The translations under genes were made by a program, and so were the position numbers. Of a DNA stretch of 64,000 nt, positions 46,045-54,976 are shown piece by piece. The stretch covers positions 186,001 through 250,000 of the forward strand of contig CAWGIG010000002.1 in assembly GCA_963822595.1 (NCBI GenBank), written 5' to 3'. Source of the DNA: CAVRUH01 sp963822595. Its GTDB lineage: Bacteria > Chlamydiota > Chlamydiia > Chlamydiales > Waddliaceae. The first letter of the stretch is position 1. Each line of letters starts with the position of its first letter. The notes under the pieces were generated by a model. The model did no database searches. It had not been told where the DNA came from and saw only the letters and a list, made by a program, of their open reading frames with translations.

Positions 46045-47186
46045 TATTGCGTTGAAAGATTTCCTGTTTTTTGAAAGTCTTGTAGCTCTGTATCGCTGAT
46101 AGCCTGATTCTCGAATATTTTTTTGTAAAGATCTGGTAGCTCTTTCCATTCGCCATGCGCGGTCACCCCAACCAGGCGGCCGTTTGCAATGTGCAATTCC
46201 CTGAAGATGTCTTTGTTTTCATACGTATAGATCGTTGGATTTGGGATATTGGCTTGTCGGATGAATAAAATATTCTTTCCTACGACCCTGCTTGAAATGA
46301 TTTCACGGCCCTCTTGTAATTGATATTTTGTTATCACTGCAGGCAAGTGTAAAAAACGGCCAATAAATTGAGTCACCTCGCCTTCATAGGGGGACGTATA
46401 TACTTTCTGAAGGGTGTCTACAATTGATTTTACTTTGGGTTGACGTTGATATAATCCTCGAAATTTACCGGGAGGAATAAAAAGCGTCTTGACTGAATCC
46501 TGCGCTTTGAGTGTGGCTTGTCGAGGTCGGCCCAAAATTAAACCTGATTCTCCAAAAAGACTATTTGGCTTTATTGTGCTTATGAGTTCCTCGATGCCAA
46601 TTTCATTCCTTTTGTAGACGTTTACTAATCCGGAAAGGAGAAAAAAGACACCATCCGGAGGGTCATTTTCTTTGATAATGATTTCTCCGGGGGAGAAATC
46701 TCTCACTTCGTAAGATGTTTCATTTTCGAGGAGATATTTGGAAATATCGTATTCGGATTCGATGGCCTGAATTTTATTGATAAGTTGTTGATAGCCGATT
46801 TTTTTTAATTCATTTTTGAGGGATCGATCGAAATCTATAATTTTTTTGAATGAGGAGTGAAATATTTTAAGAAGGGTAGTATCGGTGAGTGTGCGTACAT
46901 TTGCGCTTCGAAATCCGGGGGGAGTCTCTAGAAGGGCTTGTTCTCCGAAGTAGGCTCCTTTTTCAAGTTTGGCAAGAATGATTTCTTCATTTTCGTTTCC
47001 GAGAGTGAATATTTCAACGGCGCCGTCTTTGATGATATAGAAAGCGTCTGCTTGTTCTTTTTCTTTGACAAAGGTAATCCCTTTTGGAATAGAGAGTTCT
47101 TGAATCTGGGAAGACAGATCGGATAACATGGCTTCATCAAATTTCGTAAAAAGAAAAGTAATCTTTAATAGGTCTATATTATCCAT
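46041..47186 (-). CDS. Protein with two cyclic-nucleotide-binding-type domains
   Basis: 381 residues. Domain 1 (~10-125) contains FYIIKDGAVEIFTL and KGAYFGEQALLE; domain 2 (~150-260) contains GVFFLLSGLVNVYKR and PNSLFGESGLILGRPRQATL. In domain 2 the phosphate-binding cassette PRQAT has the Arg needed for cNMP binding; in domain 1 the corresponding PGFRSANV is atypical. The last ~120 residues have no HTH and no enzyme motif that I see. Likely a soluble sensor; ligand unknown. No promoter is obvious in the hairpin-rich DNA upstream. Confidence 0.85.
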   Translation of the reverse strand: MDNIDLLKITFLFTKFDEAMLSDLSSQIQELSIPKGITFVKEKEQADAFYIIKDGAVEIFTLGNENEEIILAKLEKGAYFGEQALLETPPGFRSANVRTLTDTTLLKIFHSSFKKIIDFDRSLKNELKKIGYQQLINKIQAIESEYDISKYLLENETSYEVRDFSPGEIIIKENDPPDGVFFLLSGLVNVYKRNEIGIEELISTIKPNSLFGESGLILGRPRQATLKAQDSVKTLFIPPGKFRGLYQRQPKVKSIVDTLQKVYTSPYEGEVTQFIGRFLHLPAVITKYQLQEGREIISSRVVGKNILFIRQANIPNPTIYTYENKDIFRELHIANGRLVGVTAHGEWKELPDLYKKIFENQAISDTELQDFQKTGNLSTQY

Positions 47187-47289
47187 AAGTTGATACTAAT
47201 AAATAACTATTTATTTTACAAGAAGTGAAAACCTTAGTTTTCAATGAATAAGGAATAGCTAGTGCTGCGTCCCTCCGCAAAGACAACAC

Positions 47290-47345
47290 TATTCTCCGCA
47301 AAAATGCGGAGAATAGTCGAATTATTCTCCGCATAGGATGCGGAA
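47290..47345. repeat. Small hairpins of CTCCGCA type
   Basis: Perfect hairpin CTATTCTCCGCA...TGCGGAGAATAG at 47290-47317 with a 4-base A loop, followed by another ATTCTCCGCAT and a GATGCGG copy to 47345. Located between the HD gene (ends 47355) and the cNMP gene start (47186), both on the minus strand. May terminate the HD transcript. Confidence 0.7.
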
Positions 47346-47354
47346 AGGCATTAT

Positions 47355-47942
47355 TTATTCATTTTCTTGGATTTCGTTGAACAAAAGGCGCAACCGATCG
47401 CATTCGGTAAAATCTTTGCATCCACTGGCAACATCGGCAACGCCGTGTTGCAAGAGCTGATCCACCAGACGGCGACTGCCCTCGCGGATGAGACGAATGA
47501 GTGTTTTTTTCTTGGCATCTTTACTGTGGGCAACCATGTGGTAGCGAACCAAGAAGGCCACTTCCGATTTTAGCTCCGCATCTGCATTTAAAGAATCTAA
47601 AATTTCGATGGCGATTTTTTCGGAAACACCTTCGTGTCCATAGGCAGTAATGGCGCCATTTTCTCGAATCACCGTTGTTGCTGCTTTGCCGGTATCATGG
47701 AATAATGCGGCCAAGGCCATGGCGAATGTTGCATTTTTCGGCAAGTTGTCGAGGACCAGCAGTGTGTGGACCCAAACATCCCCCTCAGGATGCCAGCGTG
47801 GATTTTGAGGGACTTTGTCCAACCCACGAAGCTGGGGCAGTATCTCGAAGAGTTCTTCGCTGGCAGCGGAAGATTTAACAAATGCAGCAAACGTCCCTTG
47901 CTCATGGGCTTTTTGTAATTTTATTAAAAATTCTTTATTCAT
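47355..47942 (-). CDS. HD-domain phosphohydrolase
   Basis: 195 residues. HD superfamily ligands are seen as H in DVWVHTLLVLDNL, HD in ALAALFHDTGKAAT, H in AYGHEGVSEK, and VADVA later. The HPEGDVWVHT form is like the HD domain attached to bacterial CCA-adding enzymes, but the nucleotidyltransferase domain is absent, so this is a stand-alone HD protein. The metal-dependent hydrolysis substrate is unknown; cytoplasmic. Confidence 0.87.
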   Translation of the reverse strand: MNKEFLIKLQKAHEQGTFAAFVKSSAASEELFEILPQLRGLDKVPQNPRWHPEGDVWVHTLLVLDNLPKNATFAMALAALFHDTGKAATTVIRENGAITAYGHEGVSEKIAIEILDSLNADAELKSEVAFLVRYHMVAHSKDAKKKTLIRLIREGSRRLVDQLLQHGVADVASGCKDFTECDRLRLLFNEIQENE

Positions 47943-48100
47943 AGGAAAGCACTTTATCAGAATTTATCCTTTTTGCAAAGGTTATGTTGATGTAAAGTGT
48001 TAATTTCAAAAGATTTATATCTATTTTTTCTTTTGATGTTGTAAAAAAATTATTTTAAATGTAGATGTAGGATTGTGACTTGTTCACTGGAGGTGGTATC

Positions 48101-48331
48101 GTGTTTAAGAATTTAATCCTTGCCTATGGCCTAGTTCTCATGACCCCGACTTTGTATGCGAATGATAGTGATTGCGAGCAAAACAGTTGCGAGGGTCAGG
48201 AATACGTCTATTATTGCCCTTATTGCTCACGCGAACATTACATTGATACTGGCGAGGAAATCGTCATTGATAAATTACCGAGCTGGCCAAGCAAGCATGA
48301 AGATCCCTTCATGGATGCCCTCAGCAATTAA
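48101..48331 (+). CDS. Small secreted CXXC protein
   Basis: 76 residues from the GTG at 48101, chosen because GGAGGTGG lies 5 bases upstream; an in-frame TTG at 48080 is before it. Signal peptide VFKNLILAYGLVLMTPTLYA. The mature part is ~56 residues, acidic, with Cys at DCEQNSCEG and a CXXC in YYCPYCSREHY. A redox or metal role is possible. A fold-back element begins right at the stop codon. Not recognised as a family. Confidence 0.65.
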   Translation: MFKNLILAYGLVLMTPTLYANDSDCEQNSCEGQEYVYYCPYCSREHYIDTGEEIVIDKLPSWPSKHEDPFMDALSN

Positions 48332-48483
48332 ATTTGTTCGCTCCCCTTGTTATGCAAGCGTATGTAGCTTACTGTGTCCCCACAGTAAGCCTGGCACAAG
48401 AGGTCGCAAACACTTGCCCCAGGCTTACTGCGGGGACGCAGTAAGCTACATACGCTTGCATATAAGGGGAGCGAACAAATTTT
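48330..48483. repeat. Fold-back element (CAGTAAGC type)
   Basis: Arms of ~65 bases: 48330-48394 and 48419-48483, nearly perfect reverse complements, loop ~24 bases. Each arm also contains an internal small hairpin, GCTTACTGTG/CACAGTAAGC. Half of such an element recurs at 54826-54872. Begins one base before the stop of the CXXC protein gene ends, so it probably also forms its terminator. Confidence 0.88.
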
Positions 48484-48517
48484 GAATTCACTTCAGTATA
48501 TGTATTTCATAATGTCT

Positions 48518-48550
48518 TACCGTATATAATACGGTATTTTTCTTTTATTT
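48518..48550 (+). terminator. Hairpin TACCGTAT/ATACGGTA with T-run
   Basis: 8-base perfect arms (48518-48525, 48529-48536) followed by TTTTTCTTTT. It lies 54 bases before the start at 48604. An almost identical hairpin precedes the 54977 gene at 54899-54928, so it may be a leader element shared by the two genes rather than only a terminator. Confidence 0.65.
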
Positions 48551-48603
48551 CTTTCTGTATAATTTCTGTTTGATTCACCCAAATTTTAAATAGGAGTAAT
48601 TAA

Positions 48604-49761
48604 ATGTTCGGTGTAGGTTTACCATCCTCTAGAAGTTATGATCGGGTTGAAGAAAGAAGAGAAGAAGCAAGGCAAGAACGAAGAAAAAATGTAATGATTG
48701 GAGTGGGTGCCTGTGCCCTTGTTGGATTATGGGTTTTCCGACACCGCGGTGCAATTAATACCGTCCTTGATACTGTTCCACACACACCTAAACCTACACA
48801 AACGCTTCCAATATACCTTAAATCCATAGGCACAACCAGTATTCGTATTAGCCAGATTGTCTATCCTGTAGTATCAAAAGCCACGACTTCGCTAATTACA
48901 GTCACTCCTGAGGACACTGAAAATTTTGTGATTAATAACGACCTTTTGAATTTCTCATTACATACCACGATTAAAGATAGCGTGCAAGCTCCGGATTTTT
49001 CTTTAAAGACTATGGATGAGATAAACAAGTCTTTAGGGAAGTATCATCTTAGAGCAACAGATATAAAACCGATGGATGATAGGACTAAGGTTGATAGGAG
49101 AGAAAACCTTTCCGATAGTTATTTTTATGTCCGCCATGGTGTCACCGACTGGAATAAAAAAGTATTCGAAAAAAATGGTCCAATGGATCTTCCATTAAGT
49201 GAACAAGGTGTCAAGGACGTGAAGCAAGCAGTTCTAGATTTAGGAAATCGCAAAGCGACAGTCATCGCAACAGCGCCTTCCCTTAGGACTATTCAAACAG
49301 CAGAATTCTTTTCGAGACATTTTGGTTTGCCTTATTTTGTATGTGATGCATTAAAACCAAGAGATGTAGGTTCTTGGGAGGCGATAAAGGATAAGCTTCC
49401 AGAAATACTTGCCTCAGAAGATGAAAACAGTCCTGATTTTTATGAGAAAATTAAAGGGAAATTAGAGTTAATTTATCCCGCTGAGGCAGAATCTCTGGAG
49501 GCATTTAAACTTCGAACATCATCAGCGATTTTGAGCATTCTGAGAATGCAAAAACAAATCCCTATCATTGTAGGGCATGGAAGCGTTTTGAGAACGTTTG
49601 TAGAAAGTTATAAAGTCGAATATAACCGTTTGGGGTTAGAGAGAAAATACGGAACTGTTTTTGAGTTAGAAAGAATAGTTCGCAAGCAGGTCGATAGTGC
49701 AGATTTGGAACCAAACACGAACTACACGGGTGATATAGGAGATTCCGGATTAGGGTCTTGA
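48604..49761 (+). CDS. Membrane-anchored histidine phosphatase (PGAM-like)
   Basis: 385 residues. A highly charged N-terminus (RVEERREEARQERRKN) is followed by one membrane helix (MIGVGACALVGLWVF, ~30-45). Residues ~170-360 are a histidine phosphatase domain: RHG motif SYFYVRHGVTDWNKK with catalytic His, LPLSEQGVKD, ATAPSLRTIQTAEFF, and the second His in PIIVGHGSVLRTF. All catalytic residues (R-H, R, H) seem present. The substrate could be phosphoprotein or small molecule. The N-terminal anchor is unusual for PGAM and suggests an inclusion-membrane or envelope location, which is inference. Confidence 0.8.
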   Translation: MFGVGLPSSRSYDRVEERREEARQERRKNVMIGVGACALVGLWVFRHRGAINTVLDTVPHTPKPTQTLPIYLKSIGTTSIRISQIVYPVVSKATTSLITVTPEDTENFVINNDLLNFSLHTTIKDSVQAPDFSLKTMDEINKSLGKYHLRATDIKPMDDRTKVDRRENLSDSYFYVRHGVTDWNKKVFEKNGPMDLPLSEQGVKDVKQAVLDLGNRKATVIATAPSLRTIQTAEFFSRHFGLPYFVCDALKPRDVGSWEAIKDKLPEILASEDENSPDFYEKIKGKLELIYPAEAESLEAFKLRTSSAILSILRMQKQIPIIVGHGSVLRTFVESYKVEYNRLGLERKYGTVFELERIVRKQVDSADLEPNTNYTGDIGDSGLGS

Positions 49762-49766
49762 TATTC

Positions 49767-49913
49767 AATAGACGTTAGGCAACCAATTTTCAACGCAGAG
49801 ACAGGGAGGTTCGCAGAGACGCAGAGAAAGAAAAAGATTGTTCCTTATTCATTCTCAGCGCCTCTGCGAACCTCCCTGTCTCTGCGTTGAAAATTGGTTG
49901 CCTAACGTCTATT
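49767..49913. repeat. Fold-back element (CTCTGCG type)
   Basis: Arms ~60 bases: AATAGACGTTAGGCAACC at 49767 pairs with its complement ending at 49913. Inside are GCAGAGAC/GTCTCTGC words. Loop about 25 bases. It fills most of the space between the histidine phosphatase and the 1304-residue gene. Confidence 0.88.
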
Positions 49914-49960
49914 ATAAAAGAGTTTTTTAGAAGTTTTTAAAAGCAAGGAAGCCTTTATAA

Positions 49961-52900
49961 ATGAGTATTGAACTAGATCGCAGCCTATGGATAGATGGGC
50001 TGTTTCAAAAATACGAAACTTTGATCAAAGAAAATGATCTAAGTAACACTGACCTTAATAGCTATATGGTTTGGAACGTTTCAAAATTGAAACCTAACGA
50101 TTGCCAAGCATTTTTTGCTAGAGCGATAAAGCACCCTCAAAGCGAAAAAGTCATTGCTATTTTCTGTAATTCTTTACGAGAAAGTTCTCATATAGACGGA
50201 ATGAATGAATATATTTCCAGTCATCGGGACGATCGGAAATTTACAATGACTCTTCTAAAAAATTTAGCTTGCTGGGAACAGTTTGTTGTTGATCAGATGG
50301 CAATTTACGAAATTACAGATGAAAAAGATCGAATAGCAATCGCTGAATCTTCACTTTCTAATGAAAAATTGATTGGATTGAATGCTTTTGAAAATTTTCA
50401 AATCAATAATCAGCTGGAATTAGTCCGTCTTGCGAAAAAAGCAATCGAAATGAATCCAATACAGACCCTCCATAAATTCTCAGTATTTGGAATTCATGAC
50501 AAAAAATGTGTAGCAGAATTAGGGCAATATGCAGCGTTATGCGATGATCGATTAAACAAAAAATCAACTCATTCCTGGGTCCAGCATTTTGAAACCAAGC
50601 CCGAAAGTGAACTGATTGAAATATTAAAGGAAGGTGCAAAATCGGATGGTTATCGAGTGGCCTTATGGATACCGTTTGCGCCGATTAAAGATCAAAAAGC
50701 TCTAGCCGAAATCGCGGAGATAGCGATAAGACAGAATCTGAGTGCTGCTGATATTATCTATCACTTCGGAATAGAAGATTATGTTGTCATGGCTGAACTT
50801 TATAAATTGACCATTCGATTAAATAAATACTATTTAATGGGCATCAAAGACTTTAGAATCAAAGATCAAGCAATTAGAATAGAACTTGCCAAATTCGCAG
50901 CAACTTTATGTCCAAGTTCCGTAGCAAATCACATTGGTAAATTTGAAATAAATGATGAAGAAGCACGTATCGATATCGCTAGAGTGATAATCCATCAAGC
51001 TCCTTATGCAATTTGCTCCTTTTTCCACAAATTTAAAATTGAAAGCCAAGCAGTTAGAATTGAAATGGCACTCAGTATAGCTAAAGTCAGTCCTGCTATT
51101 TCCTATAGTATACATGAATTTGATGTTCCTCTCGAAACCCGTATTAAAGTGGCAGAGCTTGTCATAGAAAACAGTCCCGTAACTTTTTCTCAATCCATTA
51201 AAATTTATGGTTTTGCTGATGAATCAATACGAATCAGATTGGCTAAACTTGTAGCAACGCATCCACGGAGCAATCTTGCAGTAAATTTCTCATTTTTCCA
51301 AATCAGTGAGGAAAAAGATCGATTCGAAGTGGCCAAAATTGCCGTGAAGTATAATAGTGATGACGTAAAACGTTATTTCAAAGAATTTGGAATAACAAAT
51401 CAATCGCACTGCATTGAAATAGCAAAAATCGGCATAGAAGAAGATCCGAATTTTAGTGCTAGTTTTTTTGGTGACTTTGGTATCGAAGATGAAAATGAAC
51501 GTATTGGACTCGCGAAACTATTAGCTGTCCGAAATGGGGGTGATGTTTCTCATAAAATCCGATATTTCTCCATCACCAATCAAATAGCACTTAAAGAAAT
51601 AGCCCTTCTAGCTGCAAGGCAAAATGGTAGAAAAACATCTGAATACATAGATGATTATAAGATCAAAGATGAAAATGCAAGAATCGAAGTGGCCTTTGCC
51701 GCCGGGGATCATATTGAATCTGAGATCGGAGGATATAAAATAACGAGTGAATTGGTAAAATACAAAATAGCCAAAAACGCTATCGAAAAAGGGGATCCTT
51801 CAAAGATAATACATAATTTTATTTTTTGGGGGATAAATGATGAACGATTACGAATTAAAATAGGCAAAATCGCTGCAAGAAGAAATGGGCCCGATGTTAT
51901 CGAAGGGCTTGCTTCAACATTGAAAATAACCGACAAAAAAATCGTTTTTAAAATCCTTTTAATGGCCATTCAGAATTCTGAAGAGACTTTTAATAAATTG
52001 GAGACATTTTCGGCAGGACTAAATCATGAATTAATCCCTATTTTCAACAAGCTTGCAGATGATAATCCCTCTCTAGACCCCATTTTAGATCAACTTCAGA
52101 AAATCGCTGTAAAATATTTAAGAGAGATCCCATGGATTGAAACAATCAAAAAAAACCAGAATTTGCAGGCAAAAAAGTCTCTAGTTTGCTGGCTCGCCTA
52201 TACTGTGGCTCTATGTGTCGAGATGGATATAGGATGTGACGCATCAAATTGGATAGAAAAAACAAAATGCATGGAGGCTATCCTAGATTATCGAGAGCCG
52301 CAAATCAGGTATCATTTATCCCATTGCCTCATAAAAATTGCCACATCCCCAAGGAAAAGGCGGTTTTATGATAATTTGCAATCTAGAGGATCAACGAGCA
52401 CAACTATTCCGGCGCTTGTTCTCACCTTGCTAAAATTAAAGAACATCGAACGTTTTAAAAATAAAGAGTTGGATAACCCCTTAACCCTTCGTCCGATGAT
52501 AAGGGCTCTCCTGACGGTCCTAAATGAGAAGAAATTGAGCAAGGATGATCGCTCTCATATCCTAAGGAATGTGTTTCAATCAGATTCATTGAGTGAAAAT
52601 ATTCAATTATTGAAATTATATCATACGATCATCCGCTTTGATGGCATTGAAAAAATAAAAAATAATCAGCAGTCGAAAAGTAGCCTGGAACTTCAAACAA
52701 TTGTTTCTGAACTTTTTCAAAACAAGATTCCTGTGAAGGAAATTCCTGATTTTTTTAATAAATATCAGTTGCACTTTGGAAATTTTCGGTATGCAGATGC
52801 GCTCCTAGTCTATGCCTCGGGAATAAATAGGCTCCGTGATCAAAAACTCCTGATAGCGTTAGCTCAATTTGTAGAAACCGTATTGGAAGGGTCCTTTTAT

Positions 52901-53875
52901 GAAGAACGCTATGTCGGCAGCATACATCTCGACAGGGTTTTTAAAGATAGAGCAGAGTTGCTCCAAGAGTGGAAAAAGGGAGCAGTGGTTCCCTTGGTCA
53001 TAGGAAAAGAAGAGAATACCAATGAGCCTATTGATTTTTTTAAAATCCTCAAACGCTCTGTCATTGAATATGGACATCTTGGCCAGGATAAATTCCCTTT
53101 TCTTAAGGGGTTTTTGAAAGATGAAAAGGGGATGTTGGAGGGGATTGGAAAAGCATTACGCACCTGTGAAAAAGGAAGTGTTGCGAGTAATATTCTTCTG
53201 TTCGAAAGGCATTGTATTCGACTTGCGAAATCTGGACTATCGCTTGTGGAACAGAAAACTGAATTTAAAAAGATGAAAGAATATTTCCAAAGCAGTATAA
53301 ATCTTCCGAATTTCGCCGTTGATATTAGAGATATGGAAGAGGCATTAAGCGGGAAAACTCATGATTATGAGGGATGGACAGTAGTCGATACGGATAATTA
53401 TGAAGACTTGTTTCTGTGTGGGACAGAGGTATTGGGAAGCTGTCAGATAATCAATGGCGATCCTGAATTGAATAAATGTCTTCTTGGATATGTGATGGAT
53501 GGAAAGAATAGGGTGATAGCCGTAAAGAATTCTGAAGGGAAGATTATGGCGCGTTGTATTTTGCGAGTGCTATGGGATAGTGAAAATCTCAAGCCGGTGC
53601 TTTTCATGGAAAGGTTTTATCCGAGTGTTGTAAAAAGTGTTATTTCGGAAGGATTGCTGGGTCTTGTTAGGCAACGAGCCGTTGCTCTGGGGTTGGATCT
53701 CACAACAAATGATGGATTAGGAGTAGACTACAATGGAAGTGTTGAGTCTCTTAGCTCCACAGCGCCTTATGAATATTGCGATGCGGGACCTGGGAGAACC
53801 GATGGAGTCTACAAAATCAGAAATGTGAAGAGAGTTTGCACTTCCCAAAATCAGATTGCACCATGTTTGCTTTAA
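49961..53875 (+). CDS. 1304-residue repeat protein, unknown
   Basis: Uninterrupted. Residues ~100-700 contain about 16 imperfect helical repeats of ~37 residues with a pattern like FGIxDExxRIEIAKxAxxxxP (e.g. FGIEDENERIGLAKLLAV, FGITNQSHCIEIAKIGI, YKIKDENARIEVAFAAG). The middle (~700-1130) is helical without clear repeats. The C-terminal ~170 residues differ: GWTVVDTDNYEDLFLCGTEV, LGSCQIINGDPELNKCLLGY, then KIMARCILRVLW and LFMERFYPSVVKSVI, with conserved-looking Cys residues. This part could be an enzymatic domain (possibly acyltransferase- or peptidase-like), but I do not recognise it. No signal peptide. Its 3' end is copied in the tandem repeat that follows. Confidence 0.8.
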   Translation: MSIELDRSLWIDGLFQKYETLIKENDLSNTDLNSYMVWNVSKLKPNDCQAFFARAIKHPQSEKVIAIFCNSLRESSHIDGMNEYISSHRDDRKFTMTLLKNLACWEQFVVDQMAIYEITDEKDRIAIAESSLSNEKLIGLNAFENFQINNQLELVRLAKKAIEMNPIQTLHKFSVFGIHDKKCVAELGQYAALCDDRLNKKSTHSWVQHFETKPESELIEILKEGAKSDGYRVALWIPFAPIKDQKALAEIAEIAIRQNLSAADIIYHFGIEDYVVMAELYKLTIRLNKYYLMGIKDFRIKDQAIRIELAKFAATLCPSSVANHIGKFEINDEEARIDIARVIIHQAPYAICSFFHKFKIESQAVRIEMALSIAKVSPAISYSIHEFDVPLETRIKVAELVIENSPVTFSQSIKIYGFADESIRIRLAKLVATHPRSNLAVNFSFFQISEEKDRFEVAKIAVKYNSDDVKRYFKEFGITNQSHCIEIAKIGIEEDPNFSASFFGDFGIEDENERIGLAKLLAVRNGGDVSHKIRYFSITNQIALKEIALLAARQNGRKTSEYIDDYKIKDENARIEVAFAAGDHIESEIGGYKITSELVKYKIAKNAIEKGDPSKIIHNFIFWGINDERLRIKIGKIAARRNGPDVIEGLASTLKITDKKIVFKILLMAIQNSEETFNKLETFSAGLNHELIPIFNKLADDNPSLDPILDQLQKIAVKYLREIPWIETIKKNQNLQAKKSLVCWLAYTVALCVEMDIGCDASNWIEKTKCMEAILDYREPQIRYHLSHCLIKIATSPRKRRFYDNLQSRGSTSTTIPALVLTLLKLKNIERFKNKELDNPLTLRPMIRALLTVLNEKKLSKDDRSHILRNVFQSDSLSENIQLLKLYHTIIRFDGIEKIKNNQQSKSSLELQTIVSELFQNKIPVKEIPDFFNKYQLHFGNFRYADALLVYASGINRLRDQKLLIALAQFVETVLEGSFYEERYVGSIHLDRVFKDRAELLQEWKKGAVVPLVIGKEENTNEPIDFFKILKRSVIEYGHLGQDKFPFLKGFLKDEKGMLEGIGKALRTCEKGSVASNILLFERHCIRLAKSGLSLVEQKTEFKKMKEYFQSSINLPNFAVDIRDMEEALSGKTHDYEGWTVVDTDNYEDLFLCGTEVLGSCQIINGDPELNKCLLGYVMDGKNRVIAVKNSEGKIMARCILRVLWDSENLKPVLFMERFYPSVVKSVISEGLLGLVRQRAVALGLDLTTNDGLGVDYNGSVESLSSTAPYEYCDAGPGRTDGVYKIRNVKRVCTSQNQIAPCLL

Positions 53876-54795
53876 TAGTTAAAAACTCATACACCAGAAT
53901 AAACGCGGAGGCGCGGAGACGCGGGGACGCGGAGAGAAGAATAGGAGAATAGCGTCAACTTTTGTTATTCTTCCCCTCCGCGTCCCCGCGTCTCCGCGCC
54001 TCCGCGTTAATATAGTTCAAATGGTTATTAATATTAATTCTATAAGATGTTGAAGTATAGTGGATGAGCATACCTTTGTTCTTGAGCAATTCTCTATGAA
54101 TATTGCGATGCGGGACCTGGGAGAACCGATGGAGTCTACAAAATCAGAAATGTTAAGAGAGTTTGCACTTCCCAAAATCAGATTGCACCATGTTTGCTTT
54201 AATAGTTAAAAACTCATACACCAGAATAAACGCGGAGGCGCGGAGACGCGGGGACGCGGAGAGAAGAATAGGAGAATAGCGTCAACTCTTGTTATTCTTC
54301 CCCTCCGCGTCCCCGCGTCTCCGCGCCTCCGCGTTAATATAGTTCAAATGGTTATTAATATTAATTCTATAAGATGTTGAAGTATAGTGGATGAGCATAC
54401 CTTTGTTCTTGAGCAATTCTCTATGAATATTGCGATGCGGGACCTGGGAGAACCGCTGAGTCTACAAAATCAGAAATGTTAAGAGAGTTTGCACTTCCCA
54501 AAATCAGATTGCACCATGTTTGCTTTAATAGTTAAAAACTCATACACCAGAATAAACGCGGAGGCGCGGAGACGCGGGGACGCGGAGAGAAGAATAGGAG
54601 AATAGCGTCAACTCTTGTTATTCTTCCCCTCCGCGTCCCCGCGTCTCCGCGCCTCCGCGTTAATATAGTTCAAATGGTTATTAATATTAATTCTATAAGA
54701 TGTTGAAGTATAGTGGATAACTTTGTTCTTGAGCAATTCTCTATGAATATTGCGATGCGGGACCTGGGAGAACCGCTGAGTCTACAAAACCAAAT
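53771..54795. repeat. Tandem repeat of ~327 bp: gene 3' end plus GC-rich hairpin
   Basis: The unit starts with the last ~105 bases of the 49961 gene (GAATATTGCGATGCGGGACC at 53771) and recurs at 54098, 54425 and 54745 (spacings 327, 327, 320; the last partial). Each full unit holds a strong hairpin with ~33-base arms (first at 53902-53935 / 53977-54008, CGCGGAGGCGCGGAGACG) and an A/T-rich spacer ending in CTTTGTTCTTGAGCAATTC. Units are almost identical. This explains the gene-free stretch 53876-54976. Confidence 0.92.
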
Positions 54796-54825
54796 GTTAA
54801 GTTGGGTGGTGCCTCACTCGCGCCA

Positions 54826-54872
54826 GGCTTACTGTGGGGACACAGTAAGCTACATACGCTTGTACAACCTGT
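54826..54872. repeat. Half fold-back element (CAGTAAGC type)
   Basis: GCCAGGCTTACTGTGGGGAC and ACAGTAAGCTACATACGCTTG match the right arm of the element at 48419-48462, but the opposite arm is missing. It joins directly to the truncated last 327-bp unit, marking a recombination or deletion endpoint. Confidence 0.8.
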
Positions 54873-54898
54873 CAAGGGAGAGATTCCCTCTCACTTTT

Positions 54899-54928
54899 AC
54901 CGTATTTTATACGGTGTTTTATTTATTT
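54899..54928 (+). terminator. Hairpin ACCGTAT/ATACGGT with T-run
   Basis: 7-base perfect arms (54899-54905, 54909-54915) followed by a T-rich run to 54928. Counterpart of the hairpin at 48518; ~50 bases upstream of the next start. Confidence 0.6.
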
Positions 54929-54976
54929 CTAATATATTAAAATATTATATTAATAATAATAAAAAATAGGATTTTT

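Noticed and set aside
54713..54940. 75-residue ORF after the 327-bp repeats
   Set aside because: It spans the junction of a truncated repeat unit and half a fold-back element; no plausible protein.
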